Shown: positions 6,031 to 15,336, numbered from the stretch's first letter. The stretch: DNA of 40,218 nt from Defluviitaleaceae bacterium (GCA_009786535.1 WQRX01000028.1:1-40218); one strand, 5' to 3'. A program made the numbers and translations. The notes: generated from the sequence alone by a model not told the origin.

Positions 6031-9000
6031 ATGTCGCACATAGCTGTTGTTACAAATTTATCCGCCCTTAACGCACACCGACAGTTAGGGCAAGTGGGAA
6101 ACAAACAAACCGTTGCCGCGCGTAGGTTAGCGAGCGGACACCGTATTAATTCCGCGGCGGACGATGCAGCAGGGCTTGCGATATCGGAAAAGATGCGCGG
6201 GCAAATCCGCGGGCTTGACCAAAACACAAATAACATTCAAGACGGAATAAATTTAATACAAACCGCGGAAGGCGCAATCGCCACCATCAACGAAATGGTG
6301 ATTCGCATACGAGAACTTGTGATACAAGCATCAAATGATACCTATGTCCACGACCCAAGTAATATGACGCAGTCCGACCGCTTGCAAATTCAACGAGAAA
6401 TTAATCAGCTGGTAAGCGAAATAGACGCCGTAGCCACCCGGACAGAATTCAATACCCGCACCCTGCTGGAAGGAAGGTTTTCGCAGTTTGAGCGGTTTGT
6501 TATTGAGGAGATAATTACGCGGTTGGACCCGCCTATTTCGATGAGTACGCAGTTTCCACTTTTAAGTGCTTTACCTTATAATACCGTTTGTAACAGTCAA
6601 TGGTTTAATTTTATTGATAAACCATCCTTACGTGCCAGCGCTACCATGTCCCTACAAGGTATTGATTTAAATGCGCCCGCAAGCGAACAACTGCACGGGA
6701 GGTCGGTGATGGTTGGTGGGGCGCAGTTTAACTTTATAAATGCGGGGGCGACAATTGATGGTCTCGCTGGTGTAGCCATAACCATTCCCCCCGTCATTTC
6801 CGTGCGTGATTTTCTGGTTTCACTATCAGACCCTAGCCCTACGGCAAATGCAAGCAGTCCTACACCGCACGCCGACCCGGGTATAACCGAGTTTCGAGGC
6901 GTTGTAAATGAAGTGACCGTTACCCCCGGCGGGCAAGTTCAGTTTCGCGCCCCCCTGGGTACACGTGCAGAACCCATTGTCGCTGACGGAAGGAGTCGGC
7001 CATGGTTGTTTGAAACAGGTGAACACGCGAATACTGTCGCAATTACTACGGATAACCAACCCAACCTGCGCCTGGTAGACGGAACAATAGGCACAAACGA
7101 TGTAGGCGTTACCAATAACGTCGCCCCATCCGTAACCACTTCGGGTGACTTTACGTTTACCTTACCCAACCCGTTAACACCGACGAACGCGGCCGCACTT
7201 AGAAGCGATAGCGGTTTTAGAGTCGAGGCACCGGGGCTACCCCTGCCCAGCCCATTTGATGTAAGCTTTGCGTTGGTTGGTGGTGCACGCACCATTGCCG
7301 TTACCGACACCATGACAACGGCTGAATTGGAAACGGCTATCATGGATTTTTTAGACACATTACCCGGCTTCAACCCCATAAACCGCGCCGCAATTACCCC
7401 AACCCCGGCAGGCGGCGGAGCATTTACTATCCCCGTTACATGGAATAGCCCAACACCCCCCGCGCAGCTCCCCAACCCGGCCATTGAATTAACCAATACT
7501 ACATCGCCGGGGATTTCTGCCCCTCGCCATGGATGGAATGCGTCATTTACTACAGGCACAACAACGGGTATATCCGTTACTGCCTCACCGACGCCATCCG
7601 TCGGCAATCCGTTTGAAGACCCCTTTTACAGAACAATTACGATACCCACAGTCCCGGTGGGCAGTTTGCCTGCGGCCTTTTTTATCGGAAACACACCGGT
7701 AGTCGTGCGCGTTACGGGCGATACAACCTTGGGTTTGGGTGCACCCGCTGCACCCACGCATTGGTACTATTCCGGTGCAACCTCTGCTGACCAAACACCC
7801 GGGGAAGGGCGCCCCAATCCTGATACGCCCAACTTACAAATACAGAACCCCAATGGCGGTACATGGGTAAATGTGCAACCCGGTCATTTCATCAATGTGC
7901 CTCCCAACGCAACCCCGGAGGAAATACAAGCCTTAATTACCTCCCGTGTGAATGCTAATGTATTAGCCCCTGCATTCGGTGACAGGTCACAACCCGAACC
8001 GGGGCAAATAAACCTATACGCCCAGCCGGGCGGTACAATCAGTGTGCCTACATTTACACCCGCTACACAAATCAGAAATGGATTTGCAGCCATACCTTAC
8101 TATGAAGGCGGAAGGGTCGCGCAGATACCCAACCCTTCCATCGTAAACCCGGCGGGAAATATGTCATCCAACGCCACTTACAACATAGGCTTCAACTTAA
8201 CTTTGGCCAATGACGGAAGCGGTAACATAAACTTTGCCTACCCGGGCGGACTAAACCATACCGGCTTTCAAATAGGCAACCATACTTTTGAATTTTTCGT
8301 TACCGACGGCACAACGCCACGACGCAACGCAATATCCACTACTAACGTAACACACATTGACATCAACTCAACCATGAGTGCGGACGCTGTACGCGCTGCA
8401 ATGCAGGCCGCCATTGCAAACATATTTCCCCACGACCCCGACAACTATCCCCATAACGAAATTACCGTAACAGGTGCAGGTGCGGCTGTGCGCGTAAATA
8501 TGATGCGCACGCATAACAACGTTACCCTGCCAACATCGGGAACACCCAACCCGCCCGACCACGGTATCACCGCACGCAACGGTCATTGGCGTTTTAACGG
8601 TTTAATTGCTGACGATACGACCTTTTCCAACGGGCAACCCGCCCCACGCCCGCAAACACGCGTCAATTTCGCGACCCTTAACAGCTTGCTTGACCTTATC
8701 CCCCCAAGCCCCGAGCCGGGAGTGCCCGCGCCGTTGCAGGGCTTTACTTTTTGGTGCCCCTCTTGCCCCAGCGAGGCATTTAGTATTATTTTTGTTGCCG
8801 ATGATGTACCCCCTGACGAAATGCCCGATGATGTATTTACTTTTGACGATAACGGTACACCCGTTACCGTACGTAATTACATTGTCACGGTTAATGCGGT
8901 GGCCTTTGGGTTCAACCCCGATATGACAGAGGTTGCGGCGCAAATTGCGGCGCAGCTCGCCGCCCAAATGGATCACTTTACAACGGTACGTGCCGAAGGA

Positions 9001-9576
9001 ACGGAACTTGTATTTGAAGATATCCGCCGCGGCAATTTACCCGGCGCAGATGGTGTCACCCCCGATGCACCCGGTAACCCTCCGTTACGTGGTCGCTTAG
9101 AGCCACGGATTTTTTCCGGCATTCGAGCCGACCGCACCCAAGACGTACACGACCCCGTGGGCTTGTGGATTCAAAAAGGTCCTAACCTTGGGCAGGGTAT
9201 GAACATATACATCGAAGCAATGAACGCCGCTGCGCTGGGCATTGCCGACATTCGCGGTAACCCTACCATAAATGTAATGAAGGAACACGGCTACGACATC
9301 CAGCCCGCCATTGAAACGCTGGACGAAGCCCTCGCCATTGCCGTAGGGCAACGCACTTCTCTTGGCGCAATGCAAAACCGCTTAGAATTCGCCGCAGAGA
9401 ATGTCGCCGTCGCCAACGAAAACCTAACCCAAGCCCGTTCCCGCATCATGGACGCTGACATGGCACTGGAAAACATGCGTTTTGTACAATCTAACGTACT
9501 TAACCAAGCGGCAGTTTCCATGCTAAGCCAAGCCAACCAAAAGCCCGATAGGGTGCTGCAATTATTGCAAACGTAA
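6031..9576 (+). CDS. hag: Giant flagellin, 1181 residues
   Basis: The N-terminal D0/D1 flagellin domain covers about residues 1-150, with the hallmark RRLASGHRINSAADDAAGLA. The C-terminal D1/D0 domain is the last 90 or so residues (QNRLEFAAENVAVANENL, then DADMALE and the end QLLQT). Between them is an insert of about 930 residues, rich in Pro, Thr, Asn and Gly, with repeated beta-rich modules of roughly 100 residues resembling flagellin insertion domains. Common flagellins have 270-500 residues. A CPSC motif (Cys909, Cys912) lies in the last module and could form a disulfide or bind metal. I see no HExxH, so this is not a flagellinolysin. ATG 6031 follows AAAGGA at 8 nt. The reading frame stays open upstream to 5947, but that extension covers the sigma-D promoter and is not flagellin-like. 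The protein is secreted by the flagellar type III system and would form a filament with a thick, decorated surface. Confidence 0.95.
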   Translation: MSHIAVVTNLSALNAHRQLGQVGNKQTVAARRLASGHRINSAADDAAGLAISEKMRGQIRGLDQNTNNIQDGINLIQTAEGAIATINEMVIRIRELVIQASNDTYVHDPSNMTQSDRLQIQREINQLVSEIDAVATRTEFNTRTLLEGRFSQFERFVIEEIITRLDPPISMSTQFPLLSALPYNTVCNSQWFNFIDKPSLRASATMSLQGIDLNAPASEQLHGRSVMVGGAQFNFINAGATIDGLAGVAITIPPVISVRDFLVSLSDPSPTANASSPTPHADPGITEFRGVVNEVTVTPGGQVQFRAPLGTRAEPIVADGRSRPWLFETGEHANTVAITTDNQPNLRLVDGTIGTNDVGVTNNVAPSVTTSGDFTFTLPNPLTPTNAAALRSDSGFRVEAPGLPLPSPFDVSFALVGGARTIAVTDTMTTAELETAIMDFLDTLPGFNPINRAAITPTPAGGGAFTIPVTWNSPTPPAQLPNPAIELTNTTSPGISAPRHGWNASFTTGTTTGISVTASPTPSVGNPFEDPFYRTITIPTVPVGSLPAAFFIGNTPVVVRVTGDTTLGLGAPAAPTHWYYSGATSADQTPGEGRPNPDTPNLQIQNPNGGTWVNVQPGHFINVPPNATPEEIQALITSRVNANVLAPAFGDRSQPEPGQINLYAQPGGTISVPTFTPATQIRNGFAAIPYYEGGRVAQIPNPSIVNPAGNMSSNATYNIGFNLTLANDGSGNINFAYPGGLNHTGFQIGNHTFEFFVTDGTTPRRNAISTTNVTHIDINSTMSADAVRAAMQAAIANIFPHDPDNYPHNEITVTGAGAAVRVNMMRTHNNVTLPTSGTPNPPDHGITARNGHWRFNGLIADDTTFSNGQPAPRPQTRVNFATLNSLLDLIPPSPEPGVPAPLQGFTFWCPSCPSEAFSIIFVADDVPPDEMPDDVFTFDDNGTPVTVRNYIVTVNAVAFGFNPDMTEVAAQIAAQLAAQMDHFTTVRAEGTELVFEDIRRGNLPGADGVTPDAPGNPPLRGRLEPRIFSGIRADRTQDVHDPVGLWIQKGPNLGQGMNIYIEAMNAAALGIADIRGNPTINVMKEHGYDIQPAIETLDEALAIAVGQRTSLGAMQNRLEFAAENVAVANENLTQARSRIMDADMALENMRFVQSNVLNQAAVSMLSQANQKPDRVLQLLQT

Positions 9577-9597
9577 AAAGCTTTCCGTCAATCATCC

Positions 9598-9630
9598 GCC
9601 GTGCAATTTGCTTGATTTGCGCGGCTTTTT
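9598..9630 (+). terminator. Terminator after the giant flagellin
   Basis: GCCGTGCAA (9598-9606) pairs with TTGCGCGGC (9617-9625) through one G-T wobble and is followed by TTTTT (9626-9630). It separates the flagellin from the GH115 gene. A weak promoter-like pair, TTGATT (9612-9617) and TATTCT (9635-9640), overlaps it and may start the GH115 transcript. Confidence 0.75.
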
Positions 9631-9673
9631 CATGTATTCTCGTAAAGTAAAATTCTCCGAGAGGGTGGTAAAA

Positions 9674-12535
9674 ATGGGTATGTTTGAACTCTTCGCAAAT
9701 GGCAAGCCGGCAACAATCGTACACGAGGCAAGCGCGCTTAAAGGTGTAAAACGCATTGCAAATACGCTGGCACAGGATATTTCGCTGGTGGTGGGCAACG
9801 CACCGCAAGTAACGGAGGATATTTCGCAATGCGCGGGCAGTGTAATTTGCGTTGCCACGGCGGGGCATAGCGCTTTCGCCGCGCCCTATGTTTCCCAATT
9901 AGAGGGCAAGCGCGAATGCTATCTTATTAAACTAATCCCCAACCCCTTCCCGCAAAATCCAAAAATCACACAGGCATTATTTATCATCGGCAGTGATAAG
10001 CGCGGCACAATGTACGGCATGTTCCGCGTGTCGGAAATGTGCGGCGTGTCACCTCTCGTTTTTTGGGGCGATGCAGCACCCGTAAAAAAAGACGCGCTTG
10101 TGCTTACATTCGACGGCGATATTATTAGCAAACAACCCTCTGTAAAATATCGCGGATTTTTTATCAATGACGAATGGCCTGCCTTTGGCAACTGGGCGAC
10201 CAAACGCTACGGCGATGTAAACGCAAAGGCGTATGACAAAATTTTTGAACTGGTGATTCGCCTAAAGGGCAACTACTTTTGGCCTGCTATGTGGAATTCT
10301 TCGTTTAGCCAAGACGGACCGGGGCTTGCAAATGCCGAGCTTGCCGACGAATACGGCGTAATTATGGGCGCGTCCCACCACGAGCCGATGTGCCGCGCAG
10401 GGGTGGAATGGCAGCGCCAATATAAAAATTACGGCGATGATAATACATGGAGCTTTATCACCAATGCTGATGCAATTACGCAATTTTGGAAGGATGGCAT
10501 TATTCGCAACAAGCCCTTCGAAAATGTGATAACTATAGGAATGCGCGGCGAAAGCGATTCAAATCTGATGGGCGCAAACGCCACCATGCAAGACAATGTA
10601 AATGTGTTAAAGAATGCTATATCCGTACAGCATAAACTTATCAGCGAAAATATTAACGCAAATTTAAAAGAGGTCCCCCGCATGTTTGCTATATATAAGG
10701 AAGTGGAAGACTTTTTTTTCGGGGGGGATGGCTTCGACGGCTTGCGCAATTGGGACGCAATAGAAGACGTAATTTTGTTGCTGAGTGATGACAACCACGG
10801 CAATGTACGTGCCCTGCCCCAGCTAATGGATAAGCCCCACGCAGGCGGGTACGGCATGTACTACCACTTCGATTACCACGGCGGTCCCGTAAGCTACGAA
10901 TGGATAAACAGCACAAACCTAACCAAGGCATGGGAGCAGCTTACCTTTGCCTACGAACACGGCGTGCAGGAAATGTGGATAGTTAATGTAGGCGATTTAA
11001 AAGGCAATGAATACCCATTAAGCTTTTTTATGGACTTGGCATATGACTATGAAAAATGGGGTATCACCAATCTTGACAGTGCAACCACATATACTAAGCA
11101 GTGGCTGGATGCGCAGTTTAACGGCGCAAGCGACGCGCAAAAAACGGATATCCACACGATTTTGGATATGCAAACCCGTTGGAATGCCGCGCGCATTCCC
11201 GAGTCGATACACCCCGATGTGTATAAAAATAACTTCCACGAAATTAACAGCACCAGCCAAATTTTACTTACTATGCTGGAGAAAACAGAACATCTGCGCA
11301 CTGCATTGCCTGCCCACTGTCTGCCCGCTTACGAAAGCATGGTGTACTACCCCGTTACGGCGTCCGTTAATTCATTGCTGGTAAATCTGGTAGCGGGAAT
11401 GAATCATGTACACGCCAAGCGGGGGGCGATTATTGCCAACGGCTTCGCACAAATGCTGGAAAATCACATCGCACTGGATAAGTCTATCGTAGAAGAATTT
11501 CACCAAATCCTTGACGGCAAGTGGAATTATATGATGGCGTCGGCGCATATGGGCTTCCGCAGTTGGGACGACAGCAACTGGACCTACCCCGTCGTTAATA
11601 CGGTTGTGCCCATTTCACAGCCTAAAATTATCGTAAGTTTTAGAGGCAACGATACCTACACGCTGGGTATGTCGTGGGGGGCGCGCGGCGGGCTTAAAAA
11701 TGATGAGCTAACCCGCCCGGATATTTCGCAGGTATTAATCGACATTGACAGCCGAAGCGATATGGATTTTAAATTTAAACTGGCGTGCGAAGCACCATGG
11801 CTTAGCTTTTCCCAAAAAGAAGGTGCAAGCGACCTGCAAGCGCAGCCCCGCATTACCATTATCGCAACCTGCGACCGCGCGTTATTATCGGGGGAACAAA
11901 CGGCAAATATCACACTGGACTTCGCCTTTAAAAACGGCGAAACCAAGCGTGCGTTGTTGGAAATTACCGCAGGCAACGCAAATGCGGCGCATAAGGGCGC
12001 CTTCCTTTGGGCGCAAAATTATGTATGTATAGCGGCAGATGCCTTTACACAAAAAACGGACGTAAACGGCGAAGGCTGGCGCATTGTGCCGCGCCTTGGG
12101 CGTTCGGGCAATGCGGTAAAGTCCTTCCCCGCGAATAAAAGCTGGGAGAACGAAGGCAATAAACCCGCGGTAACATACGCCTTCACCATACCCGCAGCGG
12201 GGGAATATGCCGTTACATTCTATCTTTCCCCCCGCAACCCCCGCGTAAAAGGCGGCACAATTAACAGCGCATACCGAATTAACCAAGGCGAATGCATTGC
12301 ATTTAATACCTTGCCCGACGATTATCACACCGAGCACCACCAAGAATGGAGCAGCGGCGTGTTAAACAATATCCGCAAGGCAACCGTTACAGCGCACTTT
12401 GAAGACGGGGTAAACCACCTGCACCTCCTAGCAGGGGACCCCAACGTGCTGCCGGAGCATATCGTCATTTACCCCGCTAATGCTCCGCCCGCACCAACGC
12501 ACCTTGCCCCGCCCGAGAGCTACAGGCTCACTTAA
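9674..12535 (+). CDS. GH115 xylan alpha-1,2-glucuronidase
   Basis: This is a protein of about 953 residues, matching the length of glycoside hydrolase family 115. Family landmarks appear in order: FFINDEWPAFGNW, the block LKGNYFWPAMWNSSF, ADEYGVIMGASHHEPMCRA, GMRGESDSNLMGA, LSDDNHGNVRALPQL, YYHFDYHGGPVSYEWI and MWIVNVGDLKGNEYPLSFF. The C-terminal part is beta-rich and resembles a Gylcosyl_hydro_115C-type domain. GH115 enzymes remove glucuronic or 4-O-methylglucuronic acid side chains from xylan or xylo-oligosaccharides. No signal peptide is visible, so it probably acts in the cytoplasm on imported oligosaccharides. I chose ATG 9674 (GAGGGTGG 5 nt upstream) over an open extension to 9608, which lies within the terminator. 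The 3' end overlaps the convergent DUF1266-like gene by 8 nt. No other xylan genes are nearby. Confidence 0.9.
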   Translation: MGMFELFANGKPATIVHEASALKGVKRIANTLAQDISLVVGNAPQVTEDISQCAGSVICVATAGHSAFAAPYVSQLEGKRECYLIKLIPNPFPQNPKITQALFIIGSDKRGTMYGMFRVSEMCGVSPLVFWGDAAPVKKDALVLTFDGDIISKQPSVKYRGFFINDEWPAFGNWATKRYGDVNAKAYDKIFELVIRLKGNYFWPAMWNSSFSQDGPGLANAELADEYGVIMGASHHEPMCRAGVEWQRQYKNYGDDNTWSFITNADAITQFWKDGIIRNKPFENVITIGMRGESDSNLMGANATMQDNVNVLKNAISVQHKLISENINANLKEVPRMFAIYKEVEDFFFGGDGFDGLRNWDAIEDVILLLSDDNHGNVRALPQLMDKPHAGGYGMYYHFDYHGGPVSYEWINSTNLTKAWEQLTFAYEHGVQEMWIVNVGDLKGNEYPLSFFMDLAYDYEKWGITNLDSATTYTKQWLDAQFNGASDAQKTDIHTILDMQTRWNAARIPESIHPDVYKNNFHEINSTSQILLTMLEKTEHLRTALPAHCLPAYESMVYYPVTASVNSLLVNLVAGMNHVHAKRGAIIANGFAQMLENHIALDKSIVEEFHQILDGKWNYMMASAHMGFRSWDDSNWTYPVVNTVVPISQPKIIVSFRGNDTYTLGMSWGARGGLKNDELTRPDISQVLIDIDSRSDMDFKFKLACEAPWLSFSQKEGASDLQAQPRITIIATCDRALLSGEQTANITLDFAFKNGETKRALLEITAGNANAAHKGAFLWAQNYVCIAADAFTQKTDVNGEGWRIVPRLGRSGNAVKSFPANKSWENEGNKPAVTYAFTIPAAGEYAVTFYLSPRNPRVKGGTINSAYRINQGECIAFNTLPDDYHTEHHQEWSSGVLNNIRKATVTAHFEDGVNHLHLLAGDPNVLPEHIVIYPANAPPAPTHLAPPESYRLT

Positions 12536-13307
12536 ACGGAAACAATAAAAACGGGCTGCCTTTGCGGTGTTCAAACGTCCATGGGGTAAACTCGCCTAAT
12601 GCAAGGGCACGCCCAAGCACGTAAGCGGCAATGTATTCGTGCCAGTTGTTGTACAGTTGGCGGGCATTGTTGGCTGCACATTCGACAAACCGCCAGGCAT
12701 CTTCTTCGCTGATAAATTTGACCCGCGCGCATAAACGGGCGATAAACGCCGTGCGTCCGTAATCATATGCCGCGTAGCTTTGCAGATTATCCAACATTTC
12801 TTGCGGAAAGCCTGTTTGCAGTAAGTATTCCCGCGTTGCACGATACGCGGGAATTTTTGTTGCATTCTCCGCGCTACATGCTACACATTCGCTTGCTGTG
12901 GAAAGCCGCTCCAACGCATCCTTTGCGTTTTTTTCGTCGGAAATATTCCAGCCTTCGGCGGTAAGCATAACCCGCGCTTCCTTTTTAGCAATGGAAAGCA
13001 AGCGAAAGGTGCGAAACGATTCGCCGTGCGCAAGCTGAAGCGGCTCGGCAAAGGCAAGCAAGCCCTGCTTTTCCTTGGAAAGTACATGCCTGTTTTCGTA
13101 ATTGCGCAGCGCAAGGGTATTGGAAATCCCAAACCCCGCCATGGCAAAAATAAACGCCCCCAAAATGGCAAACGTAGCACCGTGCCCAAGGGTTAACGCC
13201 CCATCTGCCGAAAAATCGGGCAACATGAAAAATGAAATAATAACCACCGCAAAAATAAACGCAACCGCCCACGCGGTAAAGGTGAGTTTAATAATTAGTT
13301 TGGACAT
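12528..13307 (-). CDS. Membrane protein with C-terminal DUF1266-like domain
   Basis: This 259-residue protein has two membrane segments (about residues 6-28 and 42-64) and a cytoplasmic or exposed domain. Its C-terminal third follows the DUF1266 pattern: YDYGRTAFIARLCARVKFIS, EEDAWRFVE, then WHEYIAAYVLGRAL. DUF1266 proteins have no established function. It is the last gene after an ABC-2 permease, with a 3-nt gap (stop 13311, start 13307), so it is probably co-expressed with that exporter. Its stop lies inside the end of the convergent GH115 gene. There is no room for a separate terminator between the two. Confidence 0.75.
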   Translation of the reverse strand: MSKLIIKLTFTAWAVAFIFAVVIISFFMLPDFSADGALTLGHGATFAILGAFIFAMAGFGISNTLALRNYENRHVLSKEKQGLLAFAEPLQLAHGESFRTFRLLSIAKKEARVMLTAEGWNISDEKNAKDALERLSTASECVACSAENATKIPAYRATREYLLQTGFPQEMLDNLQSYAAYDYGRTAFIARLCARVKFISEEDAWRFVECAANNARQLYNNWHEYIAAYVLGRALALGEFTPWTFEHRKGSPFLLFPFK

Positions 13308-13310
13308 GGC

Positions 13311-14087
13311 TTAACTCCCTGTAGATTTATACTTCCGCATACCCAGCTTAAAAAATGCCCGGCAGGGTATTAAAAATAGCAGCGCCAATATAGGTACAAA
13401 CATATACCGCATATCCTCGGTACGCCCTGTGAGGTATAATAGCGGATAATACTGCACCAGCGCCAGCGGTACTACATAGGTTAGAAATTTCAATACGCCG
13501 TCGCCATATACGCTAAAGGGCAAACGCCCATGCTCGCGCCCCCCGTCGGTAAGGATATTCATAAATTCTAAGCCCTCCAACGTAAAGAAGGTAAACGCGG
13601 CATAAATGACAAACAAGCCGAAGAAAAGAAACGCCCCGCATACAATCATGAAAATGAGCGTAAGTATTTTATCCCACGTCCAGTCTATTCCGCTGCGGGG
13701 AAGGGCAAAGGCAAGCACCACAACGGCTTGGATAAACCGCCCAAGGCGCGAAAACTCCACCTGCGATGCAAGCACTTGAAAAACAACATTGCGCGGGCGT
13801 ACCATAATGCGGTCAAACCCGCCGTTGCCCAAAAGTATGGGAAAGCGGTCAAATCCGCGCCCTATCAGTTCGGACAGCGAAAACGCCATAATCATTACCG
13901 CAAAGCAGATAAGCACCTCCTCATAGGTAAAGCCGCCTACGCTATCAAACCGCGCAAACAAAAAATGAATGCTCAAAAAGGTAGCAAAGGCAACTAAAAA
14001 CTGCCCCGTACAGGTAAAGAAAAACGACAGCTTATACTGCATTTGGCTTTTAATGTGCATAGAAAAATATTTCGCGTATAGCTTCAT
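13311..14087 (-). CDS. ABC-2 type permease (DUF990 / COG3694-like)
   Basis: This 258-residue integral membrane protein has about six hydrophobic segments. The features FDRFPILLGNGGFDRIMVRPRN (shown here in part only as the GGFDRIMVRPRN core) and VPLALVQYYPLLYLTGR are typical of the second permease in COG4586/4587/3694 exporters. These systems usually lie as ATPase-permease-permease. Here the ATPase and first permease are at 15337-16988, and a convergent gene (14265-15335) separates this one from them. AAAAAGGA precedes the ATG, and a weak promoter (TATAAT at 14120-14115) lies in the gap, so the severed half may have its own transcription. The substrate is unknown. Confidence 0.82.
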   Translation of the reverse strand: MKLYAKYFSMHIKSQMQYKLSFFFTCTGQFLVAFATFLSIHFLFARFDSVGGFTYEEVLICFAVMIMAFSLSELIGRGFDRFPILLGNGGFDRIMVRPRNVVFQVLASQVEFSRLGRFIQAVVVLAFALPRSGIDWTWDKILTLIFMIVCGAFLFFGLFVIYAAFTFFTLEGLEFMNILTDGGREHGRLPFSVYGDGVLKFLTYVVPLALVQYYPLLYLTGRTEDMRYMFVPILALLFLIPCRAFFKLGMRKYKSTGS

Positions 14088-14114
14088 AAATATTCCTTTT
14101 TAAAATGATGACCG

Positions 14115-14143
14115 ATTATACGATATTCAATAATAATAATCTA
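14115..14143 (-). promoter_or_regulatory. Possible promoter of the detached permease
   Basis: On the minus strand a perfect TATAAT (14120-14115) follows a weak TAGATT (14143-14138) at 17 nt. It lies about 28 nt before the ATG at 14087. It would let the detached permease and DUF1266-like genes be expressed without read-through from 15337. Confidence 0.4.
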
Positions 14144-14193
14144 CCTGTACGTTGTTGTGCATAAAATGCGGATAAAATTATTTTCAATATGTA

Positions 14194-14222
14194 TTGACAC
14201 CGCAAAGCATGGACTGTACTCT
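14194..14222 (+). promoter_or_regulatory. Promoter of the duplicated-domain protein
   Basis: A perfect TTGACA (14194-14199) and a 17-nt spacer lead to TACTCT (14217-14222), a weak -10 with TG directly in front. It lies 43 nt before the ATG at 14265. Confidence 0.45.
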
Positions 14223-14264
14223 GGGCAAAAAATCGCCCGGATTATTTTTAAAAGGTGAGAAAAG

Positions 14265-15335
14265 ATGCATAAAACGAAAAAGTTACTTTTTTTATCTACA
14301 TTTTTGCTTGTTGCAACAATCTTTTTTATCAATAGTTATTTTTTTCGTTCAAATGTCGATACCAACGCTAATAAAGCAAGTGACATAGGCGATATAAAAT
14401 ACACGCCTTATGTACCTAAAAACGTTAATGATGCACTAACTATTGATAAAATAATAACACCCGAAGGGGCAATGAGCCATACCGCGATGCAGCAGTTAGA
14501 AGCACAATCCTATGCCGTTTTCTCTATCATACATGAGCTGTCATCACATCATTTATATATATTTAAGCTTGAAAACAATTCAAATAAAACCATTGTCAAC
14601 GTATCGACCCACCCAAATATATACTTGAATACAAACGTTTTTTGGCTGCCGATACCGTTGACGACGGACTACGCATTTCTATTAGGACCCGCACATCATT
14701 TATTTCCTAATGAGTATCAACTTTTTAAAGAAAATATATACGATGGCTTATGGGGTCAATTGCTTTATGGCGAGTATGCTATGCTGCGGACTGTAATGAC
14801 CTTGCAAGAAGATGATAACCGGGATGAAATAACTGTAGTAAGTCGCTTCACTATTCCTTTTACCGACTTTATCCGGAGCAATATATCGCACACGCCTACA
14901 AATGTATTGCACGAAGGTTATGTCGCCTGTGATGACATGGAGCAGCTGCTGGTCCGGCAATATATAGCAATGGAATTTGCGCCCGAGTTAACGGCGCAAA
15001 ACGTAGCACGTTTTCGGCTTTTCAACCATTCCAACGGATTTGCAAGAAGGGATGATGTACCTCTTAGTTTATATAAACGTTATAACGAAAAATGGTTTCC
15101 CGTGCCCATAATCGAGGATGTGCCTCATAGCGGTTTTTGGCGCTTTATTCAACCAAATTCCTATCACCTAATGGAAGTTAATATTTATAACGGCATTTAC
15201 GGTCACTTATCTGCGGGTGATTATGCCGTTATAATTAGGGATGCTCATTGGGTGAACGAGGATTTTACGCTGGGTGATGAGATAACTGTGGCAGCCCGCT
15301 TCACTCTTCCCTTTGTTATACCTGCTGCGCCTTAA
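14265..15335 (+). CDS. Anchored protein with two tandem Ig-like repeats
   Basis: This 356-residue protein has an N-terminal hydrophobic segment (residues 7-27) without a lipobox, so it is secreted or anchored. Residues about 83-199 and 232-350 are a tandem duplication. NIYDGLWGQLLYGEYAML (157-174) matches NIYNGIYGHLSAGDYAVI (306-323). DEITVVSRFTIPF (187-199) matches DEITVAARFTLPF (338-350). FWLPIP matches KWFPVP. The pattern (strand, W-x-P-V-P, pause, L-x-x-G-x-Y) resembles bacterial Ig-like domains of the Big_14 kind, though I cannot confirm the family. AAAGGTGAG supports ATG 14265. The gene is AT-rich, runs opposite to the ABC exporter genes on both sides and ends 1 nt from the permease stop. 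It looks inserted into that operon. Confidence 0.75.
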   Translation: MHKTKKLLFLSTFLLVATIFFINSYFFRSNVDTNANKASDIGDIKYTPYVPKNVNDALTIDKIITPEGAMSHTAMQQLEAQSYAVFSIIHELSSHHLYIFKLENNSNKTIVNVSTHPNIYLNTNVFWLPIPLTTDYAFLLGPAHHLFPNEYQLFKENIYDGLWGQLLYGEYAMLRTVMTLQEDDNRDEITVVSRFTIPFTDFIRSNISHTPTNVLHEGYVACDDMEQLLVRQYIAMEFAPELTAQNVARFRLFNHSNGFARRDDVPLSLYKRYNEKWFPVPIIEDVPHSGFWRFIQPNSYHLMEVNIYNGIYGHLSAGDYAVIIRDAHWVNEDFTLGDEITVAARFTLPFVIPAAP

Positions 15336-15336
15336 T

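Noticed and set aside
6939..7607. Long antisense open frame (222 codons) within the giant flagellin
   Set aside because: It is a shadow of Pro/Thr-rich codons on the opposite strand, with no Shine-Dalgarno sequence and no recognisable domain.
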